Source: an uncultured Collinsella sp. (GTDB taxonomy: Bacteria > Actinomycetota > Coriobacteriia > Coriobacteriales > Coriobacteriaceae). From it: 15,679 nucleotides of DNA. The stretch spans positions 1 through 15,679 of the forward strand of contig CALJNY010000276.1 in NCBI GenBank assembly GCA_937981515.1, read 5' to 3'. Below are positions 1 through 7,454 of this stretch, piece by piece; position 1 is the stretch's first letter; every line of letters starts with the position of its first letter. The translations under genes and the position numbers were made by a program. The notes under the pieces were generated by a model. The model saw only the letters and a list, made by a program, of their open reading frames with translations, ran no database searches and was not told where the DNA came from.

Positions 1-170
1 ACGGGAAGCGTGAGGTCGAGCAGCACCAGGTCGGGCGCGGCAGCGAGAATATCGCACGAGACGTGCTCGAATGATTCGCAGGCCTCGACCTCAAAACCGG
101 CACGGGCAAGGATATCGGCAAGCTCGCGACGAATGGGCTCGTCGTCCTCAACGATATAGATCAGCGCCAT
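1..170 (-). CDS. Response regulator, receiver domain (partial, N-terminus only)
   Basis: Reading the minus strand from an ATG at 170 gives 56 complete codons that begin MALIYIVEDDEPIRRELAD and run off the left edge. This is the start of a CheY-like receiver domain: the acidic pair (D9, D10) follows the first strand, and D52 in the LVLLDLTLP strand is the expected phosphoacceptor. A good ribosome site (GGGAGGA, ending 4 nt before the ATG) supports the start. The output domain lies outside the window, so the family (OmpR, NarL or other) cannot be named. It would be phosphorylated by a histidine kinase that is not visible here. Family assignment is secure; the regulon is unknown. A hairpin-forming dyad lies about 40 nt upstream. 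Confidence 0.9.
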   Translation of the reverse strand, partial: MALIYIVEDDEPIRRELADILARAGFEVEACESFEHVSCDILAAAPDLVLLDLTLP

Positions 171-211
171 GTGTCCTCCCGTTTCTCGTAACTTGCACTT
201 TCCACACCATT

Positions 212-249
212 ATGCCCACGGCGTCGCAGCGATGCGACCCCGTGGGCAT
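212..249. promoter_or_regulatory. Long dyad upstream of the response regulator
   Basis: ATGCCCACGG (212-221) is exactly complementary to CCGTGGGCAT (240-249), and inside it GTCGC (223-227) pairs with GCGAC (234-238) around a 6-nt loop. There is no T-run on either side, so a rho-independent terminator is unlikely. It lies 42 nt upstream of the minus-strand response regulator start and overlaps a CATAAT box on that strand. An operator or a 5' leader hairpin is the best guess. Confidence 0.4.
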
Positions 250-279
250 CTAATGTGACAATAGTGTTCGGTAGCCTTG

Positions 280-320
280 AGAGAAAATAGGGGCCGACCG
301 GTCCTAAACTGATCGGCCCC
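280..320 (-). terminator. Rho-independent terminator of the OCD-aminotransferase operon
   Basis: On the minus strand GGGGCCGA (320-313) pairs with TCGGCCCC (297-290) and is followed by TATTTTCTC. It begins 20 nt past the aminotransferase stop codon, the normal place for an intrinsic terminator. It separates that operon from the response regulator further left. Confidence 0.8.
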
Positions 321-340
321 ATCACTTCGGCCTCGAGCCT

Positions 341-1471
341 CTACTCGAGCGTACGCATGTACGCGGAGATAGCATCCAGGCCCTTCTGCAGGTCGTCGGT
401 GTTATCGGAATATGCATAGCCGATGCGCATGCTCTTGGGCTCCTCGAAGCAATCGCCCGGGGTGACGAGCGTGCCGGACTTCTTAATCATGTCGACGCAG
501 AACGTCCTGGAGTCGATGTCGTAGTCGTAATACACGAGCGCGGTGGTACCCGCCTCGGGCTTGACGAACGACAGGTGCGGCTCGCTCTCGACCCACTTCT
601 CCAGAACAGCAAGGTTCTGACGGACGATGCGACGGCTGCGCTCAAGGATCACGGAAGCGTTGCCCAGAATCAGCTCCGCCACCGACTCGCTGAATATGCC
701 GGCGGAAATCAGGTTGTAGTCGCGATGCGAGAGCAGTGCGCGACGGAGCTCCGGGCTCTTGGTAACCGCCCAGCCCAGACGCAGGCCGGCGAACGACCAG
801 ACCTTGGACATGGATGCGGTGACGATGGCCTTGTCGTACAGGTCGATTACGGACTCGGAGTACTCATCCGTCTGAGTAAGCAGACGGTAGACCTCGTCGC
901 AGAGCACCCACGCGTCGTGTTTGCGTGCGACCTCGACAATCGCCTTGAGCGTATCGGTGTCGAGCAGGGCGCCCGTGGGGTTGTCCGGGTTATTGATGCA
1001 GATGAGCTTAGTATCGTCGGTCACCAGGGCATCGAGCGCGTCGACGGCGACGTGGTAGCCGTTCTTGCGATCGAGCTGAAGGATATCGACCTTCGCGCCG
1101 CACATCTCGGGAATCGAGTAAAGCTGCTGGTAGGTGGGCTTGACGGAGACTACATGATCGCCCGGTTCGACGAGCGTGGAAATAACCAGGGAGTTGGCAC
1201 CGGTCGCGCCGTGCGTGGGCACGATATGCCCGGGCTCAACCGTCTTATAGAGACGCGCGACCCCCTCGAGGAAGCCGGGCTGCCCCTCGATGTCTCCGTA
1301 GGTGAATCGGCGCGAGCACAGGCTATCGAGCCACGCCTTCTTGTCGGTGTTCGTAAGCTCAAACAGCTGGTCGAGCGTGAGGGAGTAGACGCACGTCTCC
1401 GCAACGTTGTGAGTGCACTTGGTCTCCCACTCGTTCATCCACTGCTCGACGGCGAAATCCTTGATCTGCAT
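341..1471 (-). CDS. PLP-dependent aminotransferase, class I/II (fold type I)
   Basis: A 376-aa cytosolic PLP enzyme of the aspartate-aminotransferase fold. The family signatures are in order: NNPDNPTG at 160-167 (N164 contacts PLP), CDEVY at 191-195 (D192 and Y195 hold the pyridine ring and phosphate), SMSKVWSFAGLRLGW at 220-234 with K223 as the Schiff-base lysine, and SMRIGYA with R349 as the likely substrate-carboxylate arginine. Length is normal for the family. The start has a strong GGAAAGGAAG ribosome site, and the gene follows the cyclodeaminase-family gene after a 24-nt gap, so they are cotranscribed; a terminator closes the operon. It transfers an amino group between an amino acid and a keto acid. 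The substrate cannot be read from sequence, though pairing with an OCD-family enzyme and a PucR regulator suggests a dedicated amino-acid route rather than general aspartate metabolism. A C-S lyase activity is possible for this fold but no MalY-specific feature was seen. Confidence 0.9.
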   Translation of the reverse strand: MQIKDFAVEQWMNEWETKCTHNVAETCVYSLTLDQLFELTNTDKKAWLDSLCSRRFTYGDIEGQPGFLEGVARLYKTVEPGHIVPTHGATGANSLVISTLVEPGDHVVSVKPTYQQLYSIPEMCGAKVDILQLDRKNGYHVAVDALDALVTDDTKLICINNPDNPTGALLDTDTLKAIVEVARKHDAWVLCDEVYRLLTQTDEYSESVIDLYDKAIVTASMSKVWSFAGLRLGWAVTKSPELRRALLSHRDYNLISAGIFSESVAELILGNASVILERSRRIVRQNLAVLEKWVESEPHLSFVKPEAGTTALVYYDYDIDSRTFCVDMIKKSGTLVTPGDCFEEPKSMRIGYAYSDNTDDLQKGLDAISAYMRTLE

Positions 1472-1495
1472 TGTCGCTTCCTTTCCTTGACTTTC

Positions 1496-2530
1496 CTACA
1501 GTTCCACCACGGTGCCCAGCCCCGCCTCGACGGCGCGGTCGTAGGCGATTTTCGATGCCGAAAGGTCCTGAACGGCGATGCCCGACGTATCGAACACCGT
1601 CACCTGCTCGTCATCCGAACGCCCCGCAGCCTTGCCGGCGATGACTTCGCCGAGCTCCGCTTTGATGTCCTCGGGCGCGATGGCACCCTCGGCAACCGGA
1701 ATCTCCAGCTCACCGGACGCGACCGATTGCTCGCGGTCATCGACGTAAACAGCGGCACGGGCGACAAGTGCCGAGGCGAGCTCCTGCTTGCCGGGCATGT
1801 CGGCACCGACGCAGGAGATATGCGTACCGGGGCGCACCCATGCATCGGGGATTATGGGCTTGGTCGCCGGCGTGATCGTCACGATGATGTTGGCCTCTGC
1901 CGCGGCACCTTGGCCGTCGGCCGTCGCCTCGATGGAATAGGTGGATGCCTCGCGAGCATGCTCGCAGGCGCCCAAGATATAGGCGACCTCGTCTCGCATG
2001 CGCTCGACGCGGGCCTCGGGCGCGGCATCGGAAACCGGCTCCCACACTTTGACCTCGCCCACCTTGGGACAGGCGGCGAGCACGCCCGCCACCATATAGG
2101 TGCTCATATGGCCGGCACCCGCAACAAGCAGTTTGGACGCATCCGCCCGAGCCAGCCACTTGGCACCGAGCGCAGCGGCGGCACCAGTGCGAAGTCCGGT
2201 GACGGCGGAGGCATTGAGCAGCGCCAACGGCTCGCCCGTCGCGTTGTCGCACAGCAGCGTGGTGCCAAAGATCTCAGGCAGCCCCTTTTTGGGATTCTGG
2301 GAGAACCAGGCGGTGAGTTTGAGACCGAAGAGGCCGCTTCCCGCCAACTCGCCCGAGCGGATATCCATATCGGCCACGCCGGGTTCGAACTGCTCATATA
2401 CCATCGGCCACGCAACGCCCTTGCCCGTTGCCTTCTGGCGATATGCCTCCTCCACGGCAGCGATTGCATCTTCAATCGTCAGCACCTTGGAAACTTCCTC
2501 GGCCGATAGCACCACCATCTGCCCCATCAT
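1496..2530 (-). CDS. Ornithine cyclodeaminase / mu-crystallin family protein
   Basis: A 344-aa NAD(P)-dependent enzyme of the ornithine cyclodeaminase/mu-crystallin family. Visible marks are K71 in the GLKLTAWFSQNP stretch, TGLRTGAAAALGAKWLA (111-127, with R114), the Rossmann loop GAGHMSTY (138-145), GADMPGKQEL (242-251, with D244) and FDTSGIAVQDLSAS (313-326). By position K71, R114 and D244 match the catalytic and substrate residues known from Pseudomonas putida OCD. Members include ornithine and lysine cyclodeaminases, alanine dehydrogenase, ketimine reductase and siderophore enzymes such as SbnB, so the precise reaction is open. Two adjacent ATGs start the gene; GAGAGGAG lies just upstream of the first. 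It is the first gene of a two-gene operon with the aminotransferase and diverges from the PucR regulator, the likely controller. Confidence 0.88.
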   Translation of the reverse strand: MMGQMVVLSAEEVSKVLTIEDAIAAVEEAYRQKATGKGVAWPMVYEQFEPGVADMDIRSGELAGSGLFGLKLTAWFSQNPKKGLPEIFGTTLLCDNATGEPLALLNASAVTGLRTGAAAALGAKWLARADASKLLVAGAGHMSTYMVAGVLAACPKVGEVKVWEPVSDAAPEARVERMRDEVAYILGACEHAREASTYSIEATADGQGAAAEANIIVTITPATKPIIPDAWVRPGTHISCVGADMPGKQELASALVARAAVYVDDREQSVASGELEIPVAEGAIAPEDIKAELGEVIAGKAAGRSDDEQVTVFDTSGIAVQDLSASKIAYDRAVEAGLGTVVEL

Positions 2531-2744
2531 CGCTCCTCTCAGCGAAAGCTTTACGTTGCTTCACTGTACGGTTTAGTAACGATGCCGCCAAGGATCATTT
2601 ATTGTTGGAATCTACAGCGATTCTCAATCTGATTTTTCGTTTTATCAGCAGGTATTTGAACTATTTCTCGCATCAACGGCATATAGATGTGCGATTATCC
2701 TATTTATACCGGTACTTGTTGTAGTGATTTACAAGGTGATGCTG
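2531..2744. promoter_or_regulatory. Divergent promoter region between the OCD operon and pucR-like gene
   Basis: This 214-nt gap is visibly richer in A+T than the flanking genes, particularly at 2593-2720, and must hold the promoters for both directions. A weak plus-strand candidate is TTGAAC at 2656-2661 with CATATA at 2680-2685, spaced 18 nt. No convincing perfect operator was found by eye. Control by the PucR-type protein encoded next to it is inferred from gene order. Confidence 0.45.
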
Positions 2745-3926
2745 ATGCTATACACCATCTCGGACTTCTCACGGGAATATGAGGGGTCGGTCCGCCTAAT
2801 CGCCGGCAGCGATGGCGTCTCGCGTGCCGTTTCCGGCGTCGGGATTCTCGATTATGAACTCATGCCCGGCCTCAAGAACAAGTATCAGCGCGTCAACTTC
2901 AGCCCAGACGAGATCGTCCTCAGCACCTTCCTCTATGCGAAGGACGACCCATACCTCATCACTGAAGCCGTGAAATACCTCGTCGCCAAGGGAACGAGCG
3001 GTCTCATCATCAAAAACGTCCTGCACATCCCGATTCCCGACCAAGCCATCCGCTACGCCAACGCTCGGCACTACCCGGTCTTTCTCACGACCGACGACTC
3101 ACTGTTCTTTGACAGCGTCATCTATGAGGTCAAACGGCATATCGAGCAGCTCGCGTCCATCGACTTCGCACAGCGCGAGATCGATGCCTTGAGGACAGAC
3201 GCATCGCCCGAGTCCATCTGCCGACGCATCCGAAGCCTCAACCCGTCATTTCTGGACGAAGCGGTCGCCCTGTTCGCATCGTTTGCAGAACCCCTCGACC
3301 CGCGTACGTTTTTGCAAATCGAACGTCTCTGTGCAAAATCGACCCTCGCCGGATGCCACAACATGCTGGCACCCTATGACGGAGGATTGCTATTCGTAGC
3401 GACAAGCGACTCGGAGCAGACGCTCGATGTGGAGCGAATCGTGCAGGCGCTCACGGAGCTCATCGAGGCTAGCGGCATCGATGGCGGAGCGGAAGGGCTC
3501 GGCATCAGCGATATTCTGTTTGGAGACGAGGCGGTGGCGCAGGCGATCTCGCAGGCGATTTACGCACAGCGCCTATCTTGTCAACGAGCCGAGGGTCCCG
3601 TCCGCTATACGCAGCTCGGCATCCTGAAAACCGTGATGCCTTTTGCGGAAACCCCGGAGATGCGATCGTTCTCGGAGGCGATTCTCTCGCCGATACGCGA
3701 GCACGACAGCGAGCATGGCAGCGAACTGGAATCAACGCTCGCCGCATTCATCGAGAACGACCGACGTATCGAGCAAACCGCCAAGCAGACTGGCCAGCAC
3801 CCGAACACAATTCGATATCGCCTCGATAAGGTGACAGCTCTCACCGGACTGAGCTACAAATGCGCCCCGGAGATGGAGCAGCTGTCGCTCGCCTACGCAA
3901 TCGAACGCGCTCGCTCACTTCAGTAA
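2745..3926 (+). CDS. PucR/CdaR-type transcriptional regulator
   Basis: A 393-aa DNA-binding regulator. Residues 1-125 (MLYTISDFSREYEGSVRLIAG onward, including VLSTFLYAKDD and GTSGLIIK) match the N-terminal PucR/purine-catabolism sensor domain. The C-terminus, about 335-369, holds the PucR-type helix-turn-helix with RRIEQTAKQTGQHPNTIRYR followed by LDKVTALTGL. The start is placed at ATG 2745 because AAGGTG (2733-2738) lies 6 nt ahead; an in-frame GTG at 2724 and an ATG at 2739 have no ribosome site. Family members usually respond to small metabolites and activate divergent or adjacent catabolic genes. Here the divergent partner is the OCD-family/aminotransferase operon, so it probably senses an amino or keto acid of that pathway. 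The gene converges on the next one with only 18 nt between stop codons and no visible terminator. Confidence 0.88.
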   Translation: MLYTISDFSREYEGSVRLIAGSDGVSRAVSGVGILDYELMPGLKNKYQRVNFSPDEIVLSTFLYAKDDPYLITEAVKYLVAKGTSGLIIKNVLHIPIPDQAIRYANARHYPVFLTTDDSLFFDSVIYEVKRHIEQLASIDFAQREIDALRTDASPESICRRIRSLNPSFLDEAVALFASFAEPLDPRTFLQIERLCAKSTLAGCHNMLAPYDGGLLFVATSDSEQTLDVERIVQALTELIEASGIDGGAEGLGISDILFGDEAVAQAISQAIYAQRLSCQRAEGPVRYTQLGILKTVMPFAETPEMRSFSEAILSPIREHDSEHGSELESTLAAFIENDRRIEQTAKQTGQHPNTIRYRLDKVTALTGLSYKCAPEMEQLSLAYAIERARSLQ

Positions 3927-3944
3927 GCCCACCCCGCCTTGAGG

Positions 3945-4679
3945 TTAGGAGCGGCGGGCACGGAGCTTTTCGTAGCCTTCGGCGAAGAAGGCGACCGTGG
4001 CGGCGTCGGCCTCCGCAGCGTCCGTCTCGGTTGCGGGAACCACGCCGTGCTCGTCGCTCACCAGGAACAGCGCGCCCTTGAGTTGCGCGGGAATGTCTAC
4101 GCGCGTGACCGGGATGCCCTTGGTCTGGGCCAGCTGCTCGATGAGTGTCGCCGTGCCGCACAGGCACTCGTCCGCTGGCGCCACAAAGGCAAGCTCGCCG
4201 TTATCGACGGCGGCGAGCAACTCGGGCGCCACGCCGGTCTCGTCGGCCTCGGAGCGGGCCTCGGCGGAACGGGCACGCAGCGCCTTGGCCGACGTATCGG
4301 TGAGCGGCTCGTACTCCCCCACCGTCATGGCGGCGTTGCCGTTGATGTCGATCACCAGCATGAGTACGCCGTCGTGCGCAGTGTAATCGCCCTCGGCAAG
4401 CGACCACTCAACGTGCTGTTTGGCCCAGCTGAGCATGTTATGGGTAAGCGGCTCGCCCTGCACCAGGCGCTCGGACAGTGCGCGAATGTGGCGGTTGAGC
4501 ATGGGCACCTTTTTATTGGACATGCGCCAACGGCAGACAAGCGCGGGCTTGTCGAGCGTAAACTTCTCGACCGCTTCCTGATTAGCGCAAAAGTCCTCGT
4601 ACGCACGCTGATCCTCGGCATTGCCAAACAGCTCGGCATCATCAATCTGGGGCATGGTCATACCTTTCGTGTTAGTCAT
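3945..4679 (-). CDS. Divergent class-IV aminotransferase-like protein
   Basis: A 244-aa protein without an obvious strong match. Several stretches line up with the class-IV PLP family (branched-chain aminotransferase, aminodeoxychorismate lyase): PMLNRHIRALSERL (59-72) resembles the N-terminal 'HL.RL..SA' helix; TSAKALRARSAEARSEA (129-145) resembles the 'KTLNYL.N.LA..EA' segment, which would make K132 the PLP lysine; GTATLIEQLAQTKGIPV (175-191) and GALFLVSDEHGVVPATE (202-218) resemble the C-terminal 'GITR..VLELA...GI' and 'E.FLT....GV.PV' segments. The part between is shortened. This is recognition by eye and the fold, activity and substrate are unproved. An acidic Ala/Glu stretch sits near 219-232. 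The start at 4679 has GAGG 5 nt ahead; ATG at codon 9 is an alternative. A TATAAG box only 8 nt upstream could also give a nearly leaderless transcript. A terminator isolates the gene from purH upstream. Confidence 0.55.
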   Translation of the reverse strand: MTNTKGMTMPQIDDAELFGNAEDQRAYEDFCANQEAVEKFTLDKPALVCRWRMSNKKVPMLNRHIRALSERLVQGEPLTHNMLSWAKQHVEWSLAEGDYTAHDGVLMLVIDINGNAAMTVGEYEPLTDTSAKALRARSAEARSEADETGVAPELLAAVDNGELAFVAPADECLCGTATLIEQLAQTKGIPVTRVDIPAQLKGALFLVSDEHGVVPATETDAAEADAATVAFFAEGYEKLRARRS

Positions 4680-4695
4680 TCCGTCCTCTTATACC

Positions 4696-4731
4696 AAAAA
4701 GACGGCCCTCCAAACGGAGCAGCCGTCTTTT
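4696..4731 (-). terminator. Rho-independent terminator after purH
   Basis: AAAAGACGGC (4697-4706) and GCCGTCTTTT (4722-4731) are perfect complements, with an inner CTCC/GGAG stem and an AAAC loop (plus-strand reading). On the minus strand the hairpin ends in five Ts. It lies 30 nt beyond the purH stop codon. The leading A-run makes it partly symmetric, but no plus-strand gene ends here. Confidence 0.88.
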
Positions 4732-4760
4732 GCGGAGATTATTTTGTCCCAAGGCGGAAC

Positions 4761-6368
4761 TTAGTGGCGGAAGTGGCGAGCGCCCGTAAACACCATAGCA
4801 ATATTGTGCTCATTGCAGGCCTGGATGCTCTCGTCATCGCGCTTGGAGCCGCCGGGCTGGATGATGCAGGTCACGCCGTGCGCGGCAAGCACGTCGACGT
4901 TGTCGCGGAACGGGAAGAACGCGTCGCTTGCACAGGCAAAGCCGCCCTTCTCCACGCCCTCGCGCTCGCAGAAGTCCTCGGCGCGCTCGCAGGCAAGTAG
5001 CGCAGAGTCAACGCGGTTAGGCTGACCCGGGCCCATGCCAATGCCGGCCTTACCCTTGGAGACCAGGATGGCGTTGGACTTAACGCCCTTGCAGACCTTC
5101 CAGGCAAACTCGAGCTCGGCCATCTCGGCGTCGGTGGGCTTGCGGTCGGTGGGGAACGTAAAGGTCGCGGGATCCTCGGTCACGTGGTCGACCTCCTGCA
5201 CCAGCATGCCGCCGTCGACGGAGCGCAGCTCCACCTGAGCGCCGTGGTCCACGCCGCCGGTCGCCAACACGCGCAGGTTGGGGCGCTTGGCCATGCGCTC
5301 GAGCGCCTCGGCGGTGTAGCTCGGGGCGATGATGACCTCGACGAACTGCTTGTTCTGATCGGCAAAGTGCTCAACCAGCTCATAGGGAACCTCGCGGTTG
5401 CAGGCGATGATGCCGCCAAAGGCGCTCTTGGGATCGCAGGCGAAGGCGCGGTCGTAGGCGGCCGTGATGTCCTCGGCCACGGCGGAGCCGCAGGGGTTCT
5501 GATGCTTGAGGATCACGCAGGCAGGCTCGTCGAACTCGCGGACCAGGTTCCAGGCGGCGTCGGCATCCAGATAGTTGTTGTAGCTGAGCGGCTTGCCCTG
5601 GATCTGCTCGGAGCCCACGAGCGGGAACTGCGAGCTCGCGGTGTTCTCGCAGCCCTCGGCAAAGCGGTAGACCGTAGCCTTCTGCTGCGGGTTCTCGCCA
5701 TAGCGCAGGTCGTCGACCTTCTCCAGCGAGATCTCGAGCTTGGCAGAGGTGTCCGCCACGTCGCTTGCCTGGGCGGCAAGCCAACGGGAGATAGCCGTGT
5801 CGTAGGCGGCGGTGGTCTGGTAGACCTTCACCTGCAGGCGACGACGGGTGGAAAGCGTGGTGCAGCCACCGGTCTCGTGCATCTCGGCCAGGACGGCATC
5901 ATAGTCGGCCGGGTCGGAGATGACGGTAACGCTCGCGGCGTTCTTGGCAGCAGAGCGCAGCATGGAGGGGCCACCGATGTCGATGTGCTCGATAGCGTCC
6001 GCGAAGGTGACCTCGGGGTTGGCAACGGTCTTCTCGAACTCGTACAGGTTGACGACGACCAGGTCGATCAGCTTAATGCCGTGCTCAGCGGCCTCCTGCA
6101 TGTGCTGCTCGGAATCGCGGCGGGCCAGCAGCGCGCCGTGAACCTTGGGGTGCAGCGTCTTGACGCGGCCGTCCATCATCTCGGGATAGCCCGTGAACTC
6201 CTCGATGGGGGTTACGGGAACGCCCGCGTCCTCGATGGCGCGAGCCGTGCCGCCCGTAGAGATGATCTCGACGCCAAAGTCATCGACCAGCGTCCGTGCG
6301 AAATCGACGACGCCCGTCTTATCGGTAACCGAGATCAACGCGCGTGCGATCTTCACATCAGATCCCAT
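4761..6368 (-). CDS. purH: Bifunctional AICAR formyltransferase / IMP cyclohydrolase
   Basis: A 535-aa enzyme that carries out the last two steps of de novo purine synthesis: formylation of AICAR with 10-formyl-tetrahydrofolate, then ring closure to IMP, in the cytosol. The N-terminal MGS-like cyclohydrolase domain (about 1-200) shows STGGTARAI (37-45), [18 protein letters not shown] (64-81) and [14 protein letters not shown] (130-143). The transformylase part shows LRYGENPQQ (221-229), ILKHQNPCG (286-294, with the K288-H289 pair equivalent to the known catalytic Lys-His), [12 protein letters not shown] (444-455), SDAFFPF (481-487) and IIQPGGS (502-508). Length is typical and no key motif is missing. 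CAGGAGG sits 5 nt before the ATG. It is alone on its transcript, with a terminator after it and an acetyltransferase diverging from it, rather than beside purN or purM. Confidence 0.98.
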   Translation of the reverse strand: MGSDVKIARALISVTDKTGVVDFARTLVDDFGVEIISTGGTARAIEDAGVPVTPIEEFTGYPEMMDGRVKTLHPKVHGALLARRDSEQHMQEAAEHGIKLIDLVVVNLYEFEKTVANPEVTFADAIEHIDIGGPSMLRSAAKNAASVTVISDPADYDAVLAEMHETGGCTTLSTRRRLQVKVYQTTAAYDTAISRWLAAQASDVADTSAKLEISLEKVDDLRYGENPQQKATVYRFAEGCENTASSQFPLVGSEQIQGKPLSYNNYLDADAAWNLVREFDEPACVILKHQNPCGSAVAEDITAAYDRAFACDPKSAFGGIIACNREVPYELVEHFADQNKQFVEVIIAPSYTAEALERMAKRPNLRVLATGGVDHGAQVELRSVDGGMLVQEVDHVTEDPATFTFPTDRKPTDAEMAELEFAWKVCKGVKSNAILVSKGKAGIGMGPGQPNRVDSALLACERAEDFCEREGVEKGGFACASDAFFPFRDNVDVLAAHGVTCIIQPGGSKRDDESIQACNEHNIAMVFTGARHFRH

Positions 6369-6442
6369 GCAGTCCTCCTGTCTGGTACGCCGCCGTGCTC
6401 TGTGAGTCGGTGATACGTCGATCTGCAGCGCTCGCGCAGCGG

Positions 6443-6464
6443 CATTGAAAATACTGATTCAATG
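6443..6464. promoter_or_regulatory. Inverted repeat in the purH / acetyltransferase divergent gap
   Basis: CATTGAA (6443-6449) and TTCAATG (6458-6464) are perfect 7-nt complements separated by 8 nt. The site is 75-96 nt ahead of purH in the 277-nt divergent gap 6369-6645. It could be an operator. No PurR-like sequence known to me matches it. The rest of the gap has a CATAAT at 6580-6585 that may serve the acetyltransferase, without a clear -35. Confidence 0.3.
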
Positions 6465-6645
6465 TAGCGCATCGAGCGCATCGATGCACCCCGCAACGGG
6501 CGCATGTGCAGAAAAAGTTTGCACGCGGAGGGGATGGGCACAGCACCGGGCACGGTGAGTTCATGGAACACAGGGGCACCATAATTAGATGCCAATGGCG
6601 TGGTAGAACTGTGCTCGATATGCATCCGCAAAAGAAAGAGGCACC

Positions 6646-7287
6646 ATGGTCTCGCGGGTTCTCTACCGACCGTTTGATACCGAAGACTTCGACGCCATCG
6701 CGCTGATTCTGCAGCAGCTTTGGCATAACAATTCGGATAACGATGAGTACAACCGCCTTGAGGCCGCGTGCGACCTCGCCTACTGCCTTTCGTCGTCGAC
6801 GTTTTCACAGGTTGCCGTAATCGACGGTCAGGCGCGTGGTATTTCGCTCGCGCGGGCGGGACAGAGCTCCGGCGCCACCGTTAAGGAACATTGGATGGAT
6901 ACCGAACGCGCGCTGCTATCGCAGATGCGTGAGCTAGAGCCCGATGCCTGCGCCGAGTACCTCTCGTTTGTGCGCGCAACCATTCGAACCAACAACCGCC
7001 TGCTCGAGAGCAGCCCGTTGCCGCACGACAACGAGGTCACGCTGCTTGCCGTGGATCGCGATGTCCATGGCCTGGGCGTTGGCACGGTTCTGCTCGATGC
7101 CGCGGTCTCGCACCTGTCCTCGCTTGGAGCAACGAGGGCGCACCTGTACACCGACTCCAACTGCTCGTGGAAGTTCTACGAGCTGCACGGCTTTAAGCGC
7201 ACGGCCGCGCACCGCGCCAACCGCGAAGAGCGCCGTCACGACATGCCGCGCGAAAGCTTCCTCTACGAACTCGATCTAACAGCCTAA
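6646..7287 (+). CDS. GNAT-family N-acetyltransferase
   Basis: A 213-aa acetyl-CoA-dependent acetyltransferase. The acetyl-CoA loop is seen as LLAVDRDVHGLGVGTVLLDA (133-152), a clear motif A of the R/Q-x-x-G-x-G/A type, and it is followed by motif B, HLYTDSNCSWKFYELHGF (166-183), typical of the C-terminal half of the GNAT fold. The N-terminal half (to about 125) is helical, acidic and not recognisable, and is longer than in minimal GNATs, so the substrate cannot be named. The start has AGAGG 4 nt ahead of the ATG. It diverges from purH and is followed by a REP-like dyad and then by the insertion sequence. The IS lies past the stop codon, so the gene is intact. Confidence 0.85.
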   Translation: MVSRVLYRPFDTEDFDAIALILQQLWHNNSDNDEYNRLEAACDLAYCLSSSTFSQVAVIDGQARGISLARAGQSSGATVKEHWMDTERALLSQMRELEPDACAEYLSFVRATIRTNNRLLESSPLPHDNEVTLLAVDRDVHGLGVGTVLLDAAVSHLSSLGATRAHLYTDSNCSWKFYELHGFKRTAAHRANREERRHDMPRESFLYELDLTA

Positions 7288-7302
7288 ACCCAGCAGCCAT
7301 AC

Positions 7303-7350
7303 CTAGTCATTTAGGAACGTTCCCAGTGACTAGTCGTTGGGGACAGTCTT
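7303..7350. repeat. REP-like dyad, copy A
   Basis: CTAGTCA (7303-7309) and TGACTAG (7327-7333) are perfect complements enclosing the palindrome GGAACGTTCC (7313-7322), so nearly the whole 31 nt can fold. It continues with TCGTTGGGGACAGTCTT. A diverged copy lies at 11008-11055 and shares AGTCATT..GG.ACGTTC, then GACTAG.CGTT.GG.AC..TCTT. There is no T-run, so it is unlikely to be the terminator of the acetyltransferase gene. It most resembles a repetitive extragenic palindrome. Confidence 0.6.
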
Positions 7351-7369
7351 CGTAGGTAGCGCATAAAAA

Positions 7370-7416
7370 TGGGATGGATTCGTCGGCAGTCGCCGGAGAA
7401 GATCGGGACCTCGGAC
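7370..7416 (+). repeat. Left inverted repeat region of the IS
   Basis: TGGGATGGAT at 7370-7379 is followed by 25 nt (7380-7404) with no counterpart at the other end, then by GGGACCTCGGAC at 7405-7416. The two blocks are directly joined at the right end. Confidence 0.75.
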
Positions 7417-7454
7417 AAAATCTCGGACCCAATCTGGGTCCAGGAGGGAGTCCG

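Noticed and set aside
575..2509. 644-codon open frame on the plus strand
   Set aside because: It is antisense to both the aminotransferase and the OCD-family gene, which have full family motifs. Its translation is charged low-complexity sequence typical of a shadow frame in high-GC DNA.
3939..5000. 353-codon open frame on the plus strand
   Set aside because: It spans the class-IV-like gene, the terminator at 4696-4731 and the end of purH on the opposite strand, so it cannot be one real gene.
5184..6413. 409-codon open frame on the plus strand
   Set aside because: Antisense to purH; the translation (many V, L, G, D, no motif) is the usual mirror of a high-GC gene.
7303..7333. Terminator of the acetyltransferase gene
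   Set aside because: The stem is strong but not followed by a T-run, and a related copy sits elsewhere, away from any gene end, so a dispersed repeat explains it better.
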